64,000 nt of DNA from Aporrectodea caliginosa (GCA_020284085.1 JACEVL010000415.1:2331727-2395726), one strand, 5' to 3'; counted from the stretch's first letter, positions 31,101 through 42,331 are shown. Program-made: numbers and translations. The notes: generated by a model from the sequence alone, not told the origin.

Positions 31101-32430
31101 TTTCCTCCATTTCGCTCTCTTCCTCCCTTTCCTCCATTTCGCTCTCTTCCTCCCTTTCCTCCATTTCGCTCTCTTCCTCCCTTTCCTCCATTTCGCTCTC
31201 TTCCTCCCTTTCCTCCATTTCTCTCTCTTCCTCCCTTTCGCTCTCTTCCTCCCTTTCCTCCATTTTCGCTCTCTTCCTCCCTTTCCTCCATTTCGCTCTC
31301 TTCCTCCCTTTCCTCCATTTCGCTCTCTTCCTCCCTTTCCTCCATTTCGCTCTCTTCCTCCATTTCGCTCTCTTCCTCCCTTTCCTCCATTTCGCTCTCT
31401 TCCTCCCTTTCCTCCATTTCTCTCTCTTCCTCCCTTTCGCTCTCTTCCTCCCTTTCCTCCATTTCGCTCTCTTCCTCCCTTTCCTCCATTTCGCTCTCTT
31501 CTCTTCCTCCCATTTCGCTCTCTTCCTCCCTTTCCTCCATTTCGCTCTCTTCCTCCCTTTCCTCATTTTGGTCTCTTCCTCCCTTTCCTCCATTTAGCTC
31601 TCTTCTTCCCTTTCCTCCATTTCGCTCTCTTCCTCCCTTTCCTCCATTTCGCTCTCTTCCTCCCTTTCATCCATTTAGCTCTCTTCCTCCCTTTCCTCCC
31701 TTTCGCTCTCTTCCTCCCTTTCCTCCCTCTTTCCCCTTTCGCTCTCTTCCTCCTTTCCTGCATTTAGCTCTCTTCTCCCTTTCCTCCATTTCGCTCTCTT
31801 CCTTTCCTCCATTTTTCTCTTCCCTTTTCCATTTCGCTCCTCCCTTTCCTCCATTTTAGCTCTCTTCTTCCCTTTCCCCATTTCTCTCTCTTCCTCCCTT
31901 TCGCTCTCTTCCTCCCTTTCCTCCATTTAGCTCTCTTCCTCCCTTTCCTCCATTTAGCTCTCTTCCTCCCTTTCCTCCATTTCGCTCTCTTCCTCCCTTT
32001 CCTCCATTTCGCTCTCTTCCTCCCTTTCCTCCATTTCGCTCTCTTCCTCCATTTCGCTCTCTTCCTCCCTTTCCTCAATTTCGCTCTCTTCCTCCCTTTC
32101 CTCCATTTCGCTCTCTTCCTCCATTTCGCTCTCTTACTCCCTTACCCTCCATTTCGCTCTCTTCCTCCCTTTCCTCCATTTAGCTCTCTTCCTCCCTTTC
32201 CTCCATTTCGCTCGCTTCCTTCTTTTCCTCCATTTCGATCTCTTCCTCCCTTTCCTCCATTTAGCTCTCTTCCTCCCTTTCCTCCATTTCGCTCTCTTCC
32301 TCCCTACCCTCCACTTGCTCTCTTCCTCCCTTTCGCTCTCTTCCTCCCTTCCACCCATTCGCACCTCTTCCTCCAATTGCTCTCTTCCTCCCTTTCCTCC
32401 ATTTGCTCTCTTCCTCCCTACCCTCCACGA
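28140..32430. repeat. 4.3-kb pyrimidine minisatellite, 24-bp then 27-bp units
   Basis: From 28140 to about 29690 the + strand repeats a 24-bp unit with the form CACCTCCTCCCTTTCCTCCAT plus a variable triplet. From about 29690 to 32430 the unit is 27 bp, CTCTTCCTCCCTTTCCTCCA plus TTTCGCT, with truncated units. Nearly every base on + is a pyrimidine. Because unit lengths are multiples of three, very long frames stay open on both strands (up to 958 codons on +). They are pure repeat with no start context or domain, and I do not call them genes. Confidence 0.97.
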
Positions 32431-32802
32431 TATGTTTATACCTTAAGGCTTAGGCCGATGGCGTTCTTGGAAATTGAACTTATTTTCTAGCTTTTATATT
32501 AATTTCGATAAATGTCTGGTTTGCTACTATAGTAGCCTATTGTCTGCAGTCAAAATAAAAACGAATCAAACTACATCTTAGCTACCAGTGACAGCTGGTG
32601 CTACCAGCACTGAATTTATAGAGCAATTTTGTTCAGATGACTGCTAAAACTGCTACCATTACAGTGTGGAAATTCAAAAAAGTGCGGACGCTCGTTCTTC
32701 GTATCCCCCCCCCACATATTTTCGTGGGCCCGGCCTATACGCATGGTCGCATGCTGATTGTGCGTACACAATTAAAATCCTAGCGGCGGCGCTGCTATAT
32801 AA

Positions 32803-33785
32803 TATTATATTGTAACAGTTTTACAATGGACTTCCTAATTCCCGAGCATTTGCAACGAGCAACGAACAAGACTTGCGTCGTGACAACTTGGTTATTCAGA
32901 ATAAACGAATATTGATTGATTGATTGATTGAGCACTTGAATTAAGGATAAACTTAACTTTTCCCACACTATAGGCCTAGACCTATTTAGCATTCAAATAC
33001 TTCATCGTTGTTAGCAGCAAGTTTTACAACTCGCATCAGGCAAAGAACATCAGATCTTTATTTGTAGGAAGAAAGTAAGCTTAATCTTGAAAAACAGATC
33101 GCTGTGAATAAATCCTATCATGTCGGCACGTCCTTCGATGCATTTAATTCTTAATTCCTGCATTTTCTGCATCATGATTTCGTGAGGATCCGCACGAACG
33201 AAAATTCGAAATGGTTTCCATATCGATCCTTAAAATACAAGGCCGAAGGTTTTGCATGGCTGAATCGCCGTAGCTTGGAATGGTTTCCAAGGAAATGAGA
33301 TAGGCCTAGGCAGCCCTAGGCTATAGCCTATAGGTATATTATTAGCCTATATGTTATTTGAAGTTGTAATAAGGGTATCATAAATTTAGTGAGACTGCAT
33401 GAAAACAAGTTTATCAGGCCAGCATTGTCTTCATTGTCTGTTGGTTCGTTATATTTTCTCTTTTAATTTGTGATCTAACATAGGCTTCAATTAGGGCCTA
33501 TAGGCCTATTGTGTAAGCCCTAAAATCAAGATAGTCGTGTCCGGCCCGGTAATAGGCAAGTTAGGCCTACTGAATTACAGGAGTTTTTGTGAATTAAACT
33601 GTGACTATCGGATTGCATAATTATATCCACTTATGCATTGCAGTCCCTATTGAACTAGCTATAGTCTGCGTTGGAGGTAGGTCTACAGTAGGCCTACAAT
33701 AGGCAACACAAATCTTGATTCGAGTCTTCAAAAATCGAGAAGCCGCGATAATACTAAAAGAGGTCCCTAGAATATTTTTTACCAA
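32803..33785. other. Unannotated stretch
   Basis: Contains a short GATTGATTGATTGATT tract (32913-32930) and many TAGGCCTA motifs. No gene was recognised. Confidence 0.45.
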
Positions 33786-34637
33786 GGGGGCCGTCCATAA
33801 ATGACGTCACGCAATTTTAGCCGATTTTTAACCCCCTGCCCCATCGTCACACTTCGTCACAAAAAGGTAACACACCCTGAAAAATGACGTCACAAAGCTC
33901 TGACCCCAAAACCAAATTTCCATTTGATAAAAAACAGGTTTCGAATTACATTTATTGTCATTGTAATAAGTATTTAATGTGGCACTGCACTCTGATGTTG
34001 TAGCAGAAAGTCAGGTATTAAAAGGCGTCATTGGAAAGCTGATATAAGCTTATGTCTATTAGCATAAAATTAACTTGAATATTCATCGTCTAACCAAGTA
34101 CTATAGATGTTCAGAATATTTTGTAGTAGAACAATTAAGCAAAATGGAAATGGTAGAATCTGGGACTATTATTACTGAATCCCAGGTAGAATTACCACAA
34201 TAACATATTCATTCCACAGAATGAAAAGCTCTGGTAGAATCATTAGAATTCAAATGTTTAATATAAACAATTTATCCAACAATTTACAGAATTTATGCTT
34301 CTCCATTTTCCCATGGCGATGCAAAGTGCTCCTTCATGGAACAAATAGGGAGAGCATGAATATTTTAGAATCTGACGGTGACCAAATATTTAAATAGTTA
34401 GAAAATTATTAATAATGGTGCCCGTATACATTAAAATAATAAAAAAAAATAATGAAAAGTTAATACTCAAAATTAGTGCAGTTATTGTTAAAATGAAATT
34501 GTTGTTAATTGTTAAATTTAATTACACAGACCTGATGTGACATCATATTTCTCACACCCCACCATGTCACACATCGTCACAAATCGTCCGACCCCCTCCC
34601 CCTACGTGCGTGACGTCATTTACGTACGGCCTCTAAT
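33786..34637. mobile_element. DNA transposon, non-autonomous, about 850 bp
   Basis: Left end GGGGCCGTCCATAAATGACG and right end inverse GAGGCCGTACGTAAATGACG form long terminal inverted repeats. The subterminal regions share CGTCACA and CCCCCT motifs. The interior is AT-rich and non-coding. A target duplication could not be fixed, so the superfamily is left open. Confidence 0.7.
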
Positions 34638-35149
34638 ACACTCGTGCCACATACATTTCTGAACTTCTGGACCTCTGAGTGCACATAGGTAGGCCTATGC
34701 CTACCACTATCGCACGTCAGTAGAACCTCTGTGGTTTACGCCTTGTTTAGGCTAGAGCCTGCATGATTTTTAATTGAAAGCGTTACTACCAAAACATGAC
34801 GATTAAATGCGATTGGTTAGTAGTACTACAGGATGCATCGACTGCCTGTTGGCTTGCGCTGGTCTATAGGCCCAAATGAAACATTTCTCAATGGCTGTCA
34901 TCAAGTGTTTAACGGTTAGCTGCTGATCAAAAATAAGGTGATAATTACAACTTTTACCCAGGTGCCACTCATAATCACCAACCCTCGATCCTACCCTCTG
35001 CTGCTTCCCTCCCTACGACGGCAACGTTAATTTTAACGAAGGAGATCGTAAAACGAGAACTTTATGGGCTCTGCGATAATTATATCCCCTAGTTCACTCC
35101 CTCTGTTTGTCTGTCTGTCTGTGTGTTCATATCATTCTCTCCGCTCCTA
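34638..35149. other. Upstream region of the sclerostin-like gene
   Basis: No repeat or exon recognised. Distal promoter elements could lie here but none stands out. Confidence 0.4.
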
Positions 35150-35674
35150 ACTCACTCACTCCACTCGCATAGTACTGTTCCCTCCCACCGTAGCGCGGCG
35201 GCGGCAGTGACGACGACCGAGTTAAGTGACCCTTAACGCCTGCCTTGCAGCCTGACGTTGACGGTCGGTCGAGCCACAGCCCGGAGCCGCCGCCGCTGCC
35301 GCCGAGCGACCGAGGAGCGGCGGCGGCGGGCGGTGACGAGCGAGATAGAGCAGCGGCGGCGGTGACGAAAGCTAAGCGTGACCCGCGGCGAGCCAACCGC
35401 TATAATGGGTTGCCCGGCGCACCTGTCGCGCGCGCACACACCGACCGACAGACTCACTTGGATATTAGCAGCCATTAAGAATTTCACTTGGGAGGTGGAT
35501 TAAACGTCGTCCTCGTGGAAGAGCGGAGTAGCGTTGCTTGGCCGACCTCCGATCCAGAAGAAGCGGACGGACCGGATACTTGGAGTGGTATTGTAGTCGT
35601 GTACTTTGCGTAAAGGCTTGTCAGTTGGACGATCGGGAGCTAGCTACCAGTTATGTAGATTGCTCGTGCGAGTC
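35150..35674 (+). promoter_or_regulatory. GC-rich promoter/5' leader of the sclerostin-like gene, with uORFs
   Basis: 35210-35450 is markedly G+C- and CpG-rich (GCCGCC and GGCGGC runs) compared with its AT-rich surroundings, as at a CpG-type promoter or 5'UTR. If transcribed, it holds a 32-codon upstream ORF (35405-35503) and a minimal start-stop ATGTAG (35653-35658) only 16 nt before the main ATG. Both would restrain translation of the main frame. The transcription start is not visible from sequence. Confidence 0.55.
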
Positions 35675-35912
35675 ATGTATGTGTCTGCTGTGAACAGTCT
35701 TTGTATACTAGTGTGCGTTGCAACGATTGTCGGTCGAACGACTGTGTTCGGGTCAGGTCACGGGAATAGCACCACGGGGGCGGAAGAGCTGACCACCACC
35801 GCCGCCGCCGTGAGGGTGGAAGCAGGAGGACACGTGGCCACCGGAGCGAGGGGGCAGGAAAACAACAAAGGAACCCGGTCGCAGGAATTCCAATTTCTCA
35901 ACCCTAAGCCAC
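35675..35912 (+). CDS. SOSTDC1: Sclerostin/SOSTDC1-like protein, exon 1 (residues 1-79)
   Basis: This exon encodes the N-terminus of a secreted antagonist of BMP and Wnt signalling. The first in-frame ATG (35675, G at -3) starts a hydrophobic signal peptide (core about residues 5-20, NSLCILVCVATIVG). A low-complexity, probably disordered region follows, with a glycosylation sequon NST at residue 31 and a Thr/Ala-rich stretch. The exon ends at CCAC before GTAAGT, a strong donor, in phase 1. Joined to 51215 it restores an unbroken frame of 211 residues, close to the roughly 206-213 residues of vertebrate SOSTDC1 and sclerostin, which share the same two-exon organisation. The N-terminal region is poorly conserved in the family, so this assignment rests on signal peptide, donor, phase and total length. 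Some G+C-rich bias continues from the leader. Confidence 0.8.
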
Positions 35913-36689
35913 GTAAGTTAACTCTGGCGAGGCCAAGACTGTCGCTGGCACACACGCACGCGCACACGCACGCTCGTAAACTATGCTGAAATGAGGGAAG
36001 TCTAGGCTATCGTTTTCACGGTTTCATGTGGTCGCATACGAAGCTGGCAAACAAGGGAGTCCTTGTGGGGTGGTTGTATATCTTGAAAACGTGGAAAGGA
36101 GGTCTATAAATATAGTTAATTCTGACAGCGATGTTCGTTGAACTTGCATCGATGGCCACCATTTGCCACCAGTGGCACACCGCGAACCCACGGTGGGCTG
36201 TCAGAGGTAGACCTCTCGATAATTAATTGTAGCCTGCTTATGTAAAGAAGTCAGCTATACACTGTATTCGGAGCTCAAACTTACATGTTGTGTGCACCAC
36301 TAGTATTATTATGTATCCATGTGAAACAAGTCCTAGGTGTTTAGCTAGCCTGGGTTGGAGTAACAAACTCTCTTGATCACAGTACATTCAAGACGGTATA
36401 ACTCCATTTTGTTAAACACCACTCCCTATGAAGTGCTACACTTGAAAATCTGTCTCGGTTTCATATAAGATATGAAGTTTCTAATCCCAAATGCAGTAAC
36501 CAGAGGCAAAGCCTTGAACATCTGAAAATGATGAAGCTGGTTTTTCTGAGTTTATAGTTGTGATCATTAAGGTGCAACTGGTGACTGCATGTGGGCATAC
36601 ATGCTGTATACCTTAGGATACAATACAACTTGCGGTTGATATTGCCCTACTTCCAAAGTTCAGAAGTGCACATGACCATACAACAGAAC

Positions 36690-36744
36690 ATAGATGATGC
36701 AGAGCAATTGTGAGTGAAGGACTTGCTCAAGGATGCACGTATGT
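36690..36744 (-). mobile_element. SINE-A fragment split by the FLYWCH element
   Basis: GAGCAATTGTGAGTGAAGGAC followed by TTGCTCAAGG matches the SINE-A body in reverse. It is cut off at the left target duplication of the next element. Confidence 0.6.
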
Positions 36745-37253
36745 TAGGGCTGCCAATATTCGATTTTTGCCAATCCGGGATGCCTGCATAGTCACTTGAT
36801 ATGCCATTATTAATTTACCCTGTCCACATCACTGTATATGCCACTATTCCCCCCGGTCATTTACTTGATTGACTTTGATGACTCAATTGGGAAATCAATT
36901 AGGAAATCAATTAGTTAGGGATCAAAAGCATAACAAGTCTTTTTGATGTTTGGTTGTTTAATAAGAAACGAAATCAATTAGTCAGTGCGGTAGGTAGGTA
37001 AATAACAAGACTCAGTTAGGGATATCAATTAGGAAATCAATTAGTCAGATCAAAAGCATTATATACCTACACAGTATACACACATGAAGGCCAACGAACA
37101 AACCATCAGAAATGCTTTTGATCTGACTTAGTTAGGTAGGTAGGTAAATAACAAGACTCAGTTAGGGATATCAATTAGGAAATTAGTCAAATCAAAAGCA
37201 GGTCTGATGGTTTGTTCGTTGGCCTTCATGTGTGTACTCTCTTCTTCTCTTGG

Positions 37254-37260
37254 TATATAA
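37254..37260 (+). promoter_or_regulatory. TATA box of the FLYWCH ORF
   Basis: TATATAA lies 55 bp upstream of the ATG at 37309, leaving room for a start site about 30 bp downstream and a very short leader. Confidence 0.45.
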
Positions 37261-37308
37261 GCTGCCCAGATTTGTTATGTTTGATCAGTTGAAGCAGAAT
37301 CGCAAGAG

Positions 37309-37527
37309 ATGGAGTTGGAAACTGTCGCAAGTATACGTGGAAAAAACAAAGTTGTTTTAAACGGTTATGTTTATGTAAAACAAAAAAACCTAGCTAATGA
37401 CTTAATAAGTTTTGAGTGCGAACGGCGTAGAGGTTCAGGAACAACGTTAAGTGAGTGCAAAGCAAAGGTGAAATTAAACGCCGATCTGTTTATTTTGAAA
37501 TGTGAATGTTGCATCAGCCTAATGTAG
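37309..37527 (+). CDS. Small FLYWCH-type zinc-finger protein of the transposon
   Basis: A 72-codon frame starting MELETVASIRGKNKVVL. The pattern V-L-N-G-Y-x-Y-x-K, then F-E-C-E-R-R and E-C-K-A-K-V matches the first two thirds of a FLYWCH zinc finger, a DNA-binding domain frequent at the N-terminus of Mutator-like transposases and in some host factors. The conserved aromatic W of the domain is replaced by F, and the terminal His-x-His part is not evident. The frame lies wholly inside the 1018-bp element with its own TATA box. No downstream transposase exon remains, so the product, if made, would be a stand-alone DNA-binding peptide. Confidence 0.5.
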   Translation: MELETVASIRGKNKVVLNGYVYVKQKNLANDLISFECERRRGSGTTLSECKAKVKLNADLFILKCECCISLM

Positions 37528-39261
37528 GATCTACAGTCTACTGAAAATAGTCGTTAAAAATTACAGTCAGGTAATCAAAAGACAAGTGGCCTATATTATA
37601 TAAAATTAGAATCAACTTCAAGAGCAAAACGTTTATTTTGGTGAAGTGGCTATTTACACCAAGTTCCGGGACAATTTACTATCAATCCGGGAGTCGGGAC
37701 GCAGGATGTACAAGGCCAATTCCGGGACTGTCCAGCCGAATCCGGAACAATTGGCAGCCCTAATGTATGTGTGTATGTGGATAGTTGAATAGCACCTTCG
37801 AAGATCTTTCAAAGATGCTGAATGAAGGTTTTTCAGAGATGACCATGAACTTAAGTGATTACTTTTTCAAGTGTACTGTTGATGCACAATGGTTTTTGCA
37901 TTGTGGAACTTAGCATTCATACTTTTTTAAACACAAACTAGAAGTTTTCTAGAGTATACTGTATAATTTGTAGCATATTTGTGCACATCCTATACTACGG
38001 ATTATGTATATGAATCACATTGAAACACCAGTTGCACATTTTGCCAATTTTATGACTGGGTTATGGCTGATTATTTTCCACTGATATGTGTATGTGCACA
38101 GACATTGCTCATATTCCTAATGTGGTCCTTGATAGGGATTCCAAGTTTGACACCTGGTAACTGAAGTGCTGGATTACAACAATATTGCAAAGTGAGTTGC
38201 ATTTCCAGTTTAGCTCCCACATTTACTCTGCCAAGTACCCCATTTTAGCCACATTTGCCAACATTATTAGATTCTATATGGAATCTGTACTGGATATGAG
38301 GGAATACTGCTTTATGGATATGTTTATGATCATTGTAAACAGTCATAGAAGCTATAGGCACATGTACTATACTGTGCCATATGTGGGCTCGCATACAGAG
38401 TATTGCTTTATTTCAGCACATATGTTTAATATTGATGTCACAGGTCTGCTAGGTAATATTAAATAGGAATTAAAGTGTAGAAATGCTTCTTGAATTTGGC
38501 CTTAGGTATGAATACTGCTTTAAAACTATTGCTTTATTTGGACCATGCCTACAGTAAACAGCCTTTGTGTAAAATTCAGATTACTGCATTAGCTGGGTTG
38601 CATCCATGTGTGCTGCCTCCTTGATTGAGCTTATAATGCAAATGAGCAGTGATGTAACTAGGACTTTTCGTTTGTGGGGAGGGCTTTAAAGTCTGCCATG
38701 TATGCGCAGTGGCCATATTTTTGCCACAAAAATATTGTTAGAAATTTTTATAAAAACAACCTCTGACTTCAGGTTGCTTTCCTTGTGCTCACTGTGTATT
38801 TACATTTGGTATAAGTATGCTGGGCTCTTATGCCCTTAAAGGGTTAAGCAGAATGACATGTAAACTGGGAGGATGTAATCAAGTCCACACCGTACACGTA
38901 CTCACAGTAAAGCATTACAGAGTCCTACTTCTATGAGTGTAGTGTTTGGTGCCATTTCAAGGCTGACATCTAAGCTACAATTCAGTAATCTGCTGTCCAT
39001 CTGCCTTGTTTATCTTTGGTAATATAAATTAACGTGAAACTTAATGCTAATTGCCAAAACTGTATCTGCAAGTTGGAAAATAGCTGTAAGTGATGAAGTC
39101 CATTGGGACCATAGAAATCGTTTGTGATATGAGCTCCGTGATTTGGAGTGCTTTCCATGGTGGCAACACTTGGTGGCAGTTTTTTTCGAATTGCTTCTAC
39201 AGAGTCTTCCATTGCTGCATTTGGACCTGCAATGAGAGACTCCTCAGTGTGCTATTGGTTC

Positions 39262-39345
39262 AGCACTTGTGAATGAGCTGGTGCCCTGCGCTTTGCTTTT
39301 AAGTGGCGCTTTAGATATTTGAAGTTTACGATTACGATTACATTG
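39262..39345 (+). repeat. SINE-F 3' region, copy 2
   Basis: GTGAATGAGCTGGTGCCCT, AAGTGGCGCTTTAGA and a TTACGATTACGATTAC tail. It is collinear with 16749-16832. Confidence 0.65.
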
Positions 39346-39758
39346 ACACTTTGATGTGTATTTAAAAATCAAATTGATTGGTTTTAGAAAGCAAGGGCTG
39401 CTCTAAGTATCCGTTAGTTATGTACTTGATGTCTGTTGTACTTCAAGTATACTTGGCCTAGATTTTAGGTGTGTCTAAATAGATATGCTAACCCAAAAAG
39501 AAATGTCACTTGTACAGCTGGGCACTTTTAAAGATCAAGTGTTCGGACTTTACATGCATTGTGCTCATTTAAGCCTTCATTATTATTATAGTCATACATA
39601 TTCAATCCATTTTATTTAAAAATATATATTTGTAGAGCTCATAGCCATGCCATGCACAGGCACTTACACACACACGCACACAAACACGCACACACACACA
39701 CTTTGGTTGGCTCAGAGCTTCGTATATGATCTGTATGGTTGCTAATATGGTTGCTTTG

Positions 39759-40040
39759 TGGGGCGCAGTGGTGTAGGGGTATGTTCGGTCCCTTACAGCC
39801 GGAGGGTTGCGGGTTCGAATCCACCTCAAGGGGGTATGTTCAGTGCCTTGCAGCCATTGGGTTGCGGGTTCGAATCCACCTCAAGCCGCCGCGTATGGGA
39901 CCCTGGGCAAGTCCTTCACTACTGGCAATTGCTCATGCGCGCTCGGCGTGAAACTCCGATTCAGTGTCTGGCGCTGAAAGTCAAAATGCGCCTCTGAGTA
40001 GAAATCTTGAAGGGGCGCTATATAAATATCTGAAATGAAT
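39759..40040 (+). mobile_element. SINE-A with duplicated tRNA segment
   Basis: Full-length copy in which the B-box part of the head occurs twice in tandem. Two perfect GGGTTCGAATCC boxes (39811-39822 and 39866-39877) lie 55 bp apart, each preceded by GGTATGTTC and followed by ACCTCAAG. The rest (CCTGGGCAAGTCC, GGCGTGAAACTCCGATTCAG, GGGGCGCTATATAAAT) is normal. Confidence 0.9.
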
Positions 40041-40587
40041 AATATTGGATCACCTGAATTGCCCATGCATGCTTATGCTTGCTGTGGCACACTTTACCTA
40101 TAGCGTCCATAAAGTGTTTATCCTTCTGGTTGTAAATTAGGTGCAATCAGGTTCTATTGATGCGAATTAATAATTTGAAAATACTAAAACTCTGTTATGT
40201 TGTGCATGGTTATAATGCAGAGTCTGCTGACTGACTATGCAGTGTCCATAAGGATATCGTCTGGTTCTGCTGGAGTCTATGGACGCACACAGTAACATCA
40301 CAAAGAATTTATCTATTGTTTAGGCTATGGCGTCCAGATTACTAATGTTTTGGCATTGAGCATCCAGGTGGTAAACTGTTCGAAGAGTGGCGAGTTCGTT
40401 GGTAGCTGATGATGCAAACTCTACATATCTGAAGTGTAGTGCCAGATAAGAAGACTACTAGTACATCCATGATATCCTTGGCAACAGATGTTGTGTTCCT
40501 TTTATCTTTATGGTCCAGTTGTAAAGGCTTAAAGGAGAAGCACGTGGAAATTCCAGACTATTTGTTTTCAGTTGTTACCAATCACGT

Positions 40588-40735
40588 GGTGGCTGCCATG
40601 CGGTTAGTTGCTGTTTAATGACACTATGTCATAACAAAGATGATTAGCGTCACCCTGCTCCATTTTCCAGGCTTGGGACTGGCACTACCAAGGTAGGAGT
40701 AGTGGCAGAGTTGCTGCCATGCAGTGATGATTGTA
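40588..40735. repeat. Dispersed repeat, copy 2
   Basis: Collinear with 6925-7110 (GGTTAGTTGCTGTTTAA, GATGATTAGCGTCACC, GGGACTGGCACTACC). Confidence 0.6.
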
Positions 40736-42146
40736 GCCTTGTAGGTGTTATTAAAATTATCCAAAATTAGAAAATTTCACGCCTTGGACTTGGCAGGCAT
40801 CACAGAGTAGCAGACTCAGATGCACTATACCCATCAGTAGATGCAAACGGCTTAAAATCCAATAAAAGGACGCATTCTTTCCGAACAAAACTTGACAGCA
40901 ACCGGTTGTTCTGCCAATGAGATCCCATGTATATGCTAATTTGAAGATACTAACACGGTCATTTAAACTGACTATAGTAACAACAAAATATAGTAACAAA
41001 AGTATAGTTCAAATAGCTAAATGGCTCTAAAGGAAACTGCATAGCAAGAAAGCAGTTAGGCCTATTAGTAGTAGTTGCATGAAACAGAGATAGATTCCAA
41101 TTTGAACATGCTAAGACTAGAATTTTAGGTATGAAATGATAACATGTTTAGTATCAGCAAAATTTAGCAACAAAGCTGTAGCATCCAAATGATTCATGTG
41201 CTGCTGAAACTGACCGGTCATGGAAAGTCTATTGCCCTCAGTTGTGATTAGACTATTTTTACATGTTCCTTTTATACTGTAATAATTAAAAACTGCAATT
41301 GAACAGTAAACTAATAGGATGGATAAAACTGCTTACAATCTTTCCGAAAAACAGTACATTTTTTGGGTCAACAGCTGATGAAAGTTGTTTAGAGTAAATC
41401 TTCTTGGAGTAGTGTGTGATTGTAAATAATTGCTGCCAGCTGCTTGTCTGTTGAGCTGTGACCTAGGTCTTAGAGCAGCAGGCCTTAGACATCTGTAGAA
41501 ATGTAGCTAAATTTATATAGTTGTCTATGAGCAGGCCTACAGCATGTGAAGGGCCAGGTACAAGTGAATGTTTGTCCAGTGGGATATGGCAGTTAATTAT
41601 CCTTTTACTTGAACCTCCAGTGGGTCTAACCAATGGGAGGCCACAATTAGTCTTGAGGCAATCTATCCATTTGGGGAGGGAGCATTAATTAGTGTTGTGG
41701 ATAAAGGTGTAGGCTGCCTGTATGTCCAGGTCACCATAAATTGTGAGGGATGGACGTCCAGTGAGAATTCAAATCAGTGACTGTCTATCCCTGGGAGCAA
41801 GAGGTATATGCATGTGGCCTCTGTAACTGAGCATTTTTAGAGGCAACTCTAAGTATCTCTGGAAGGCACTCCTTATTAGCCTTAATGATGTTGAGTTCAT
41901 TATGAGCAACAAGATCATCTTAAGTAAAGTTGCCACTGTTGTCCTTGGTGCACATGTAGAACCCAGCCATTGCAATCCATCTACTTTTTGAATTGGTGAT
42001 AAGGAATAATAGCGACAGTGAGTGAAGACGTTACAGGACATGACACCAAGTTCTATGTCTATGTCTGGCTGTTACTCCTGAGGCCGCTTTTCTAAATAAA
42101 TCAAGAGCCTTCATCAGATGAACTAATTTATGAGCACAGACACTTC

Positions 42147-42331
42147 CAATGCCGGCTTTAGGTATTGGCGATATAGGCGGCTGCCTAGAGCAGCACTTTT
42201 CAAGGGGCAGCAAATTTCAGCAAAATACATGATGGACACTTCCTTCAAAACGATATCATTTGTGAGAAGGAGCGGCATTTTTTCCTTGCCTATAGCACAA
42301 AATTGTCGAAGACTCTCAAAGGCTGCCTCTG
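42147..42331 (+). mobile_element. MITE of the CCGGCTTTAGG family, copy 1
   Basis: Shares CCGGCTTTAGGTAT, CGATATAGGCGGCTGCCTAG and CCTTGCCTATAGCACAA with 45599-45797 in inverse orientation. Terminal bases are mutated (CAATGCC at left, GCCTCTG at right) and no clean target duplication is visible. Confidence 0.7.

Larger units (their letters stand above)
25320..32794. mobile_element. Candidate 7.5-kb hAT-type composite element
   Basis: Left end CAGGGGCGCCGGTAG and right end inverse CAGCGCCGCCGCTAG match at 12 of 15 positions; a GTACGCAC block follows in both. Identical CTATATAA octamers flank it (25312-25319 and 32795-32802). It contains a 1888-bp hAT element, about 770 bp of unclassified DNA, a 4.3-kb minisatellite and a right subterminal region. 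No transposase was recognised, so it would be non-autonomous. The AT-rich octamer makes chance matching less unlikely than for the other elements. Confidence 0.5.
36745..37762 (+). mobile_element. hAT- or MULE-type element carrying a FLYWCH ORF, 1018 bp
   Basis: Perfect 13-bp terminal inverted repeats TAGGGCTGCCAAT (left end; inverse at 37750-37762) are flanked by ACGTATGT (36737-36744) and ATGTATGT (37763-37770), an 8-bp duplication with one mismatch. Subterminal regions repeat CCGGGA/CCGGAA motifs. Internal direct repeats (TATCAATTAGGAAAT) and an inverted pair around GAAGGCCAACGAACAAACC occur near 37010-37235. The 8-bp duplication suits both hAT and Mutator-like elements. TAGGG-type ends favour hAT, the FLYWCH domain favours MULE. 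Confidence 0.8.

Noticed and set aside
28061..32376. Very long open frames (up to 958 codons on +, 649 and 420 on -) over the pyrimidine minisatellite
   Set aside because: They are open only because the 24- and 27-bp units contain no stops. No start context, signal peptide or domain, and several frames on both strands are open at once.
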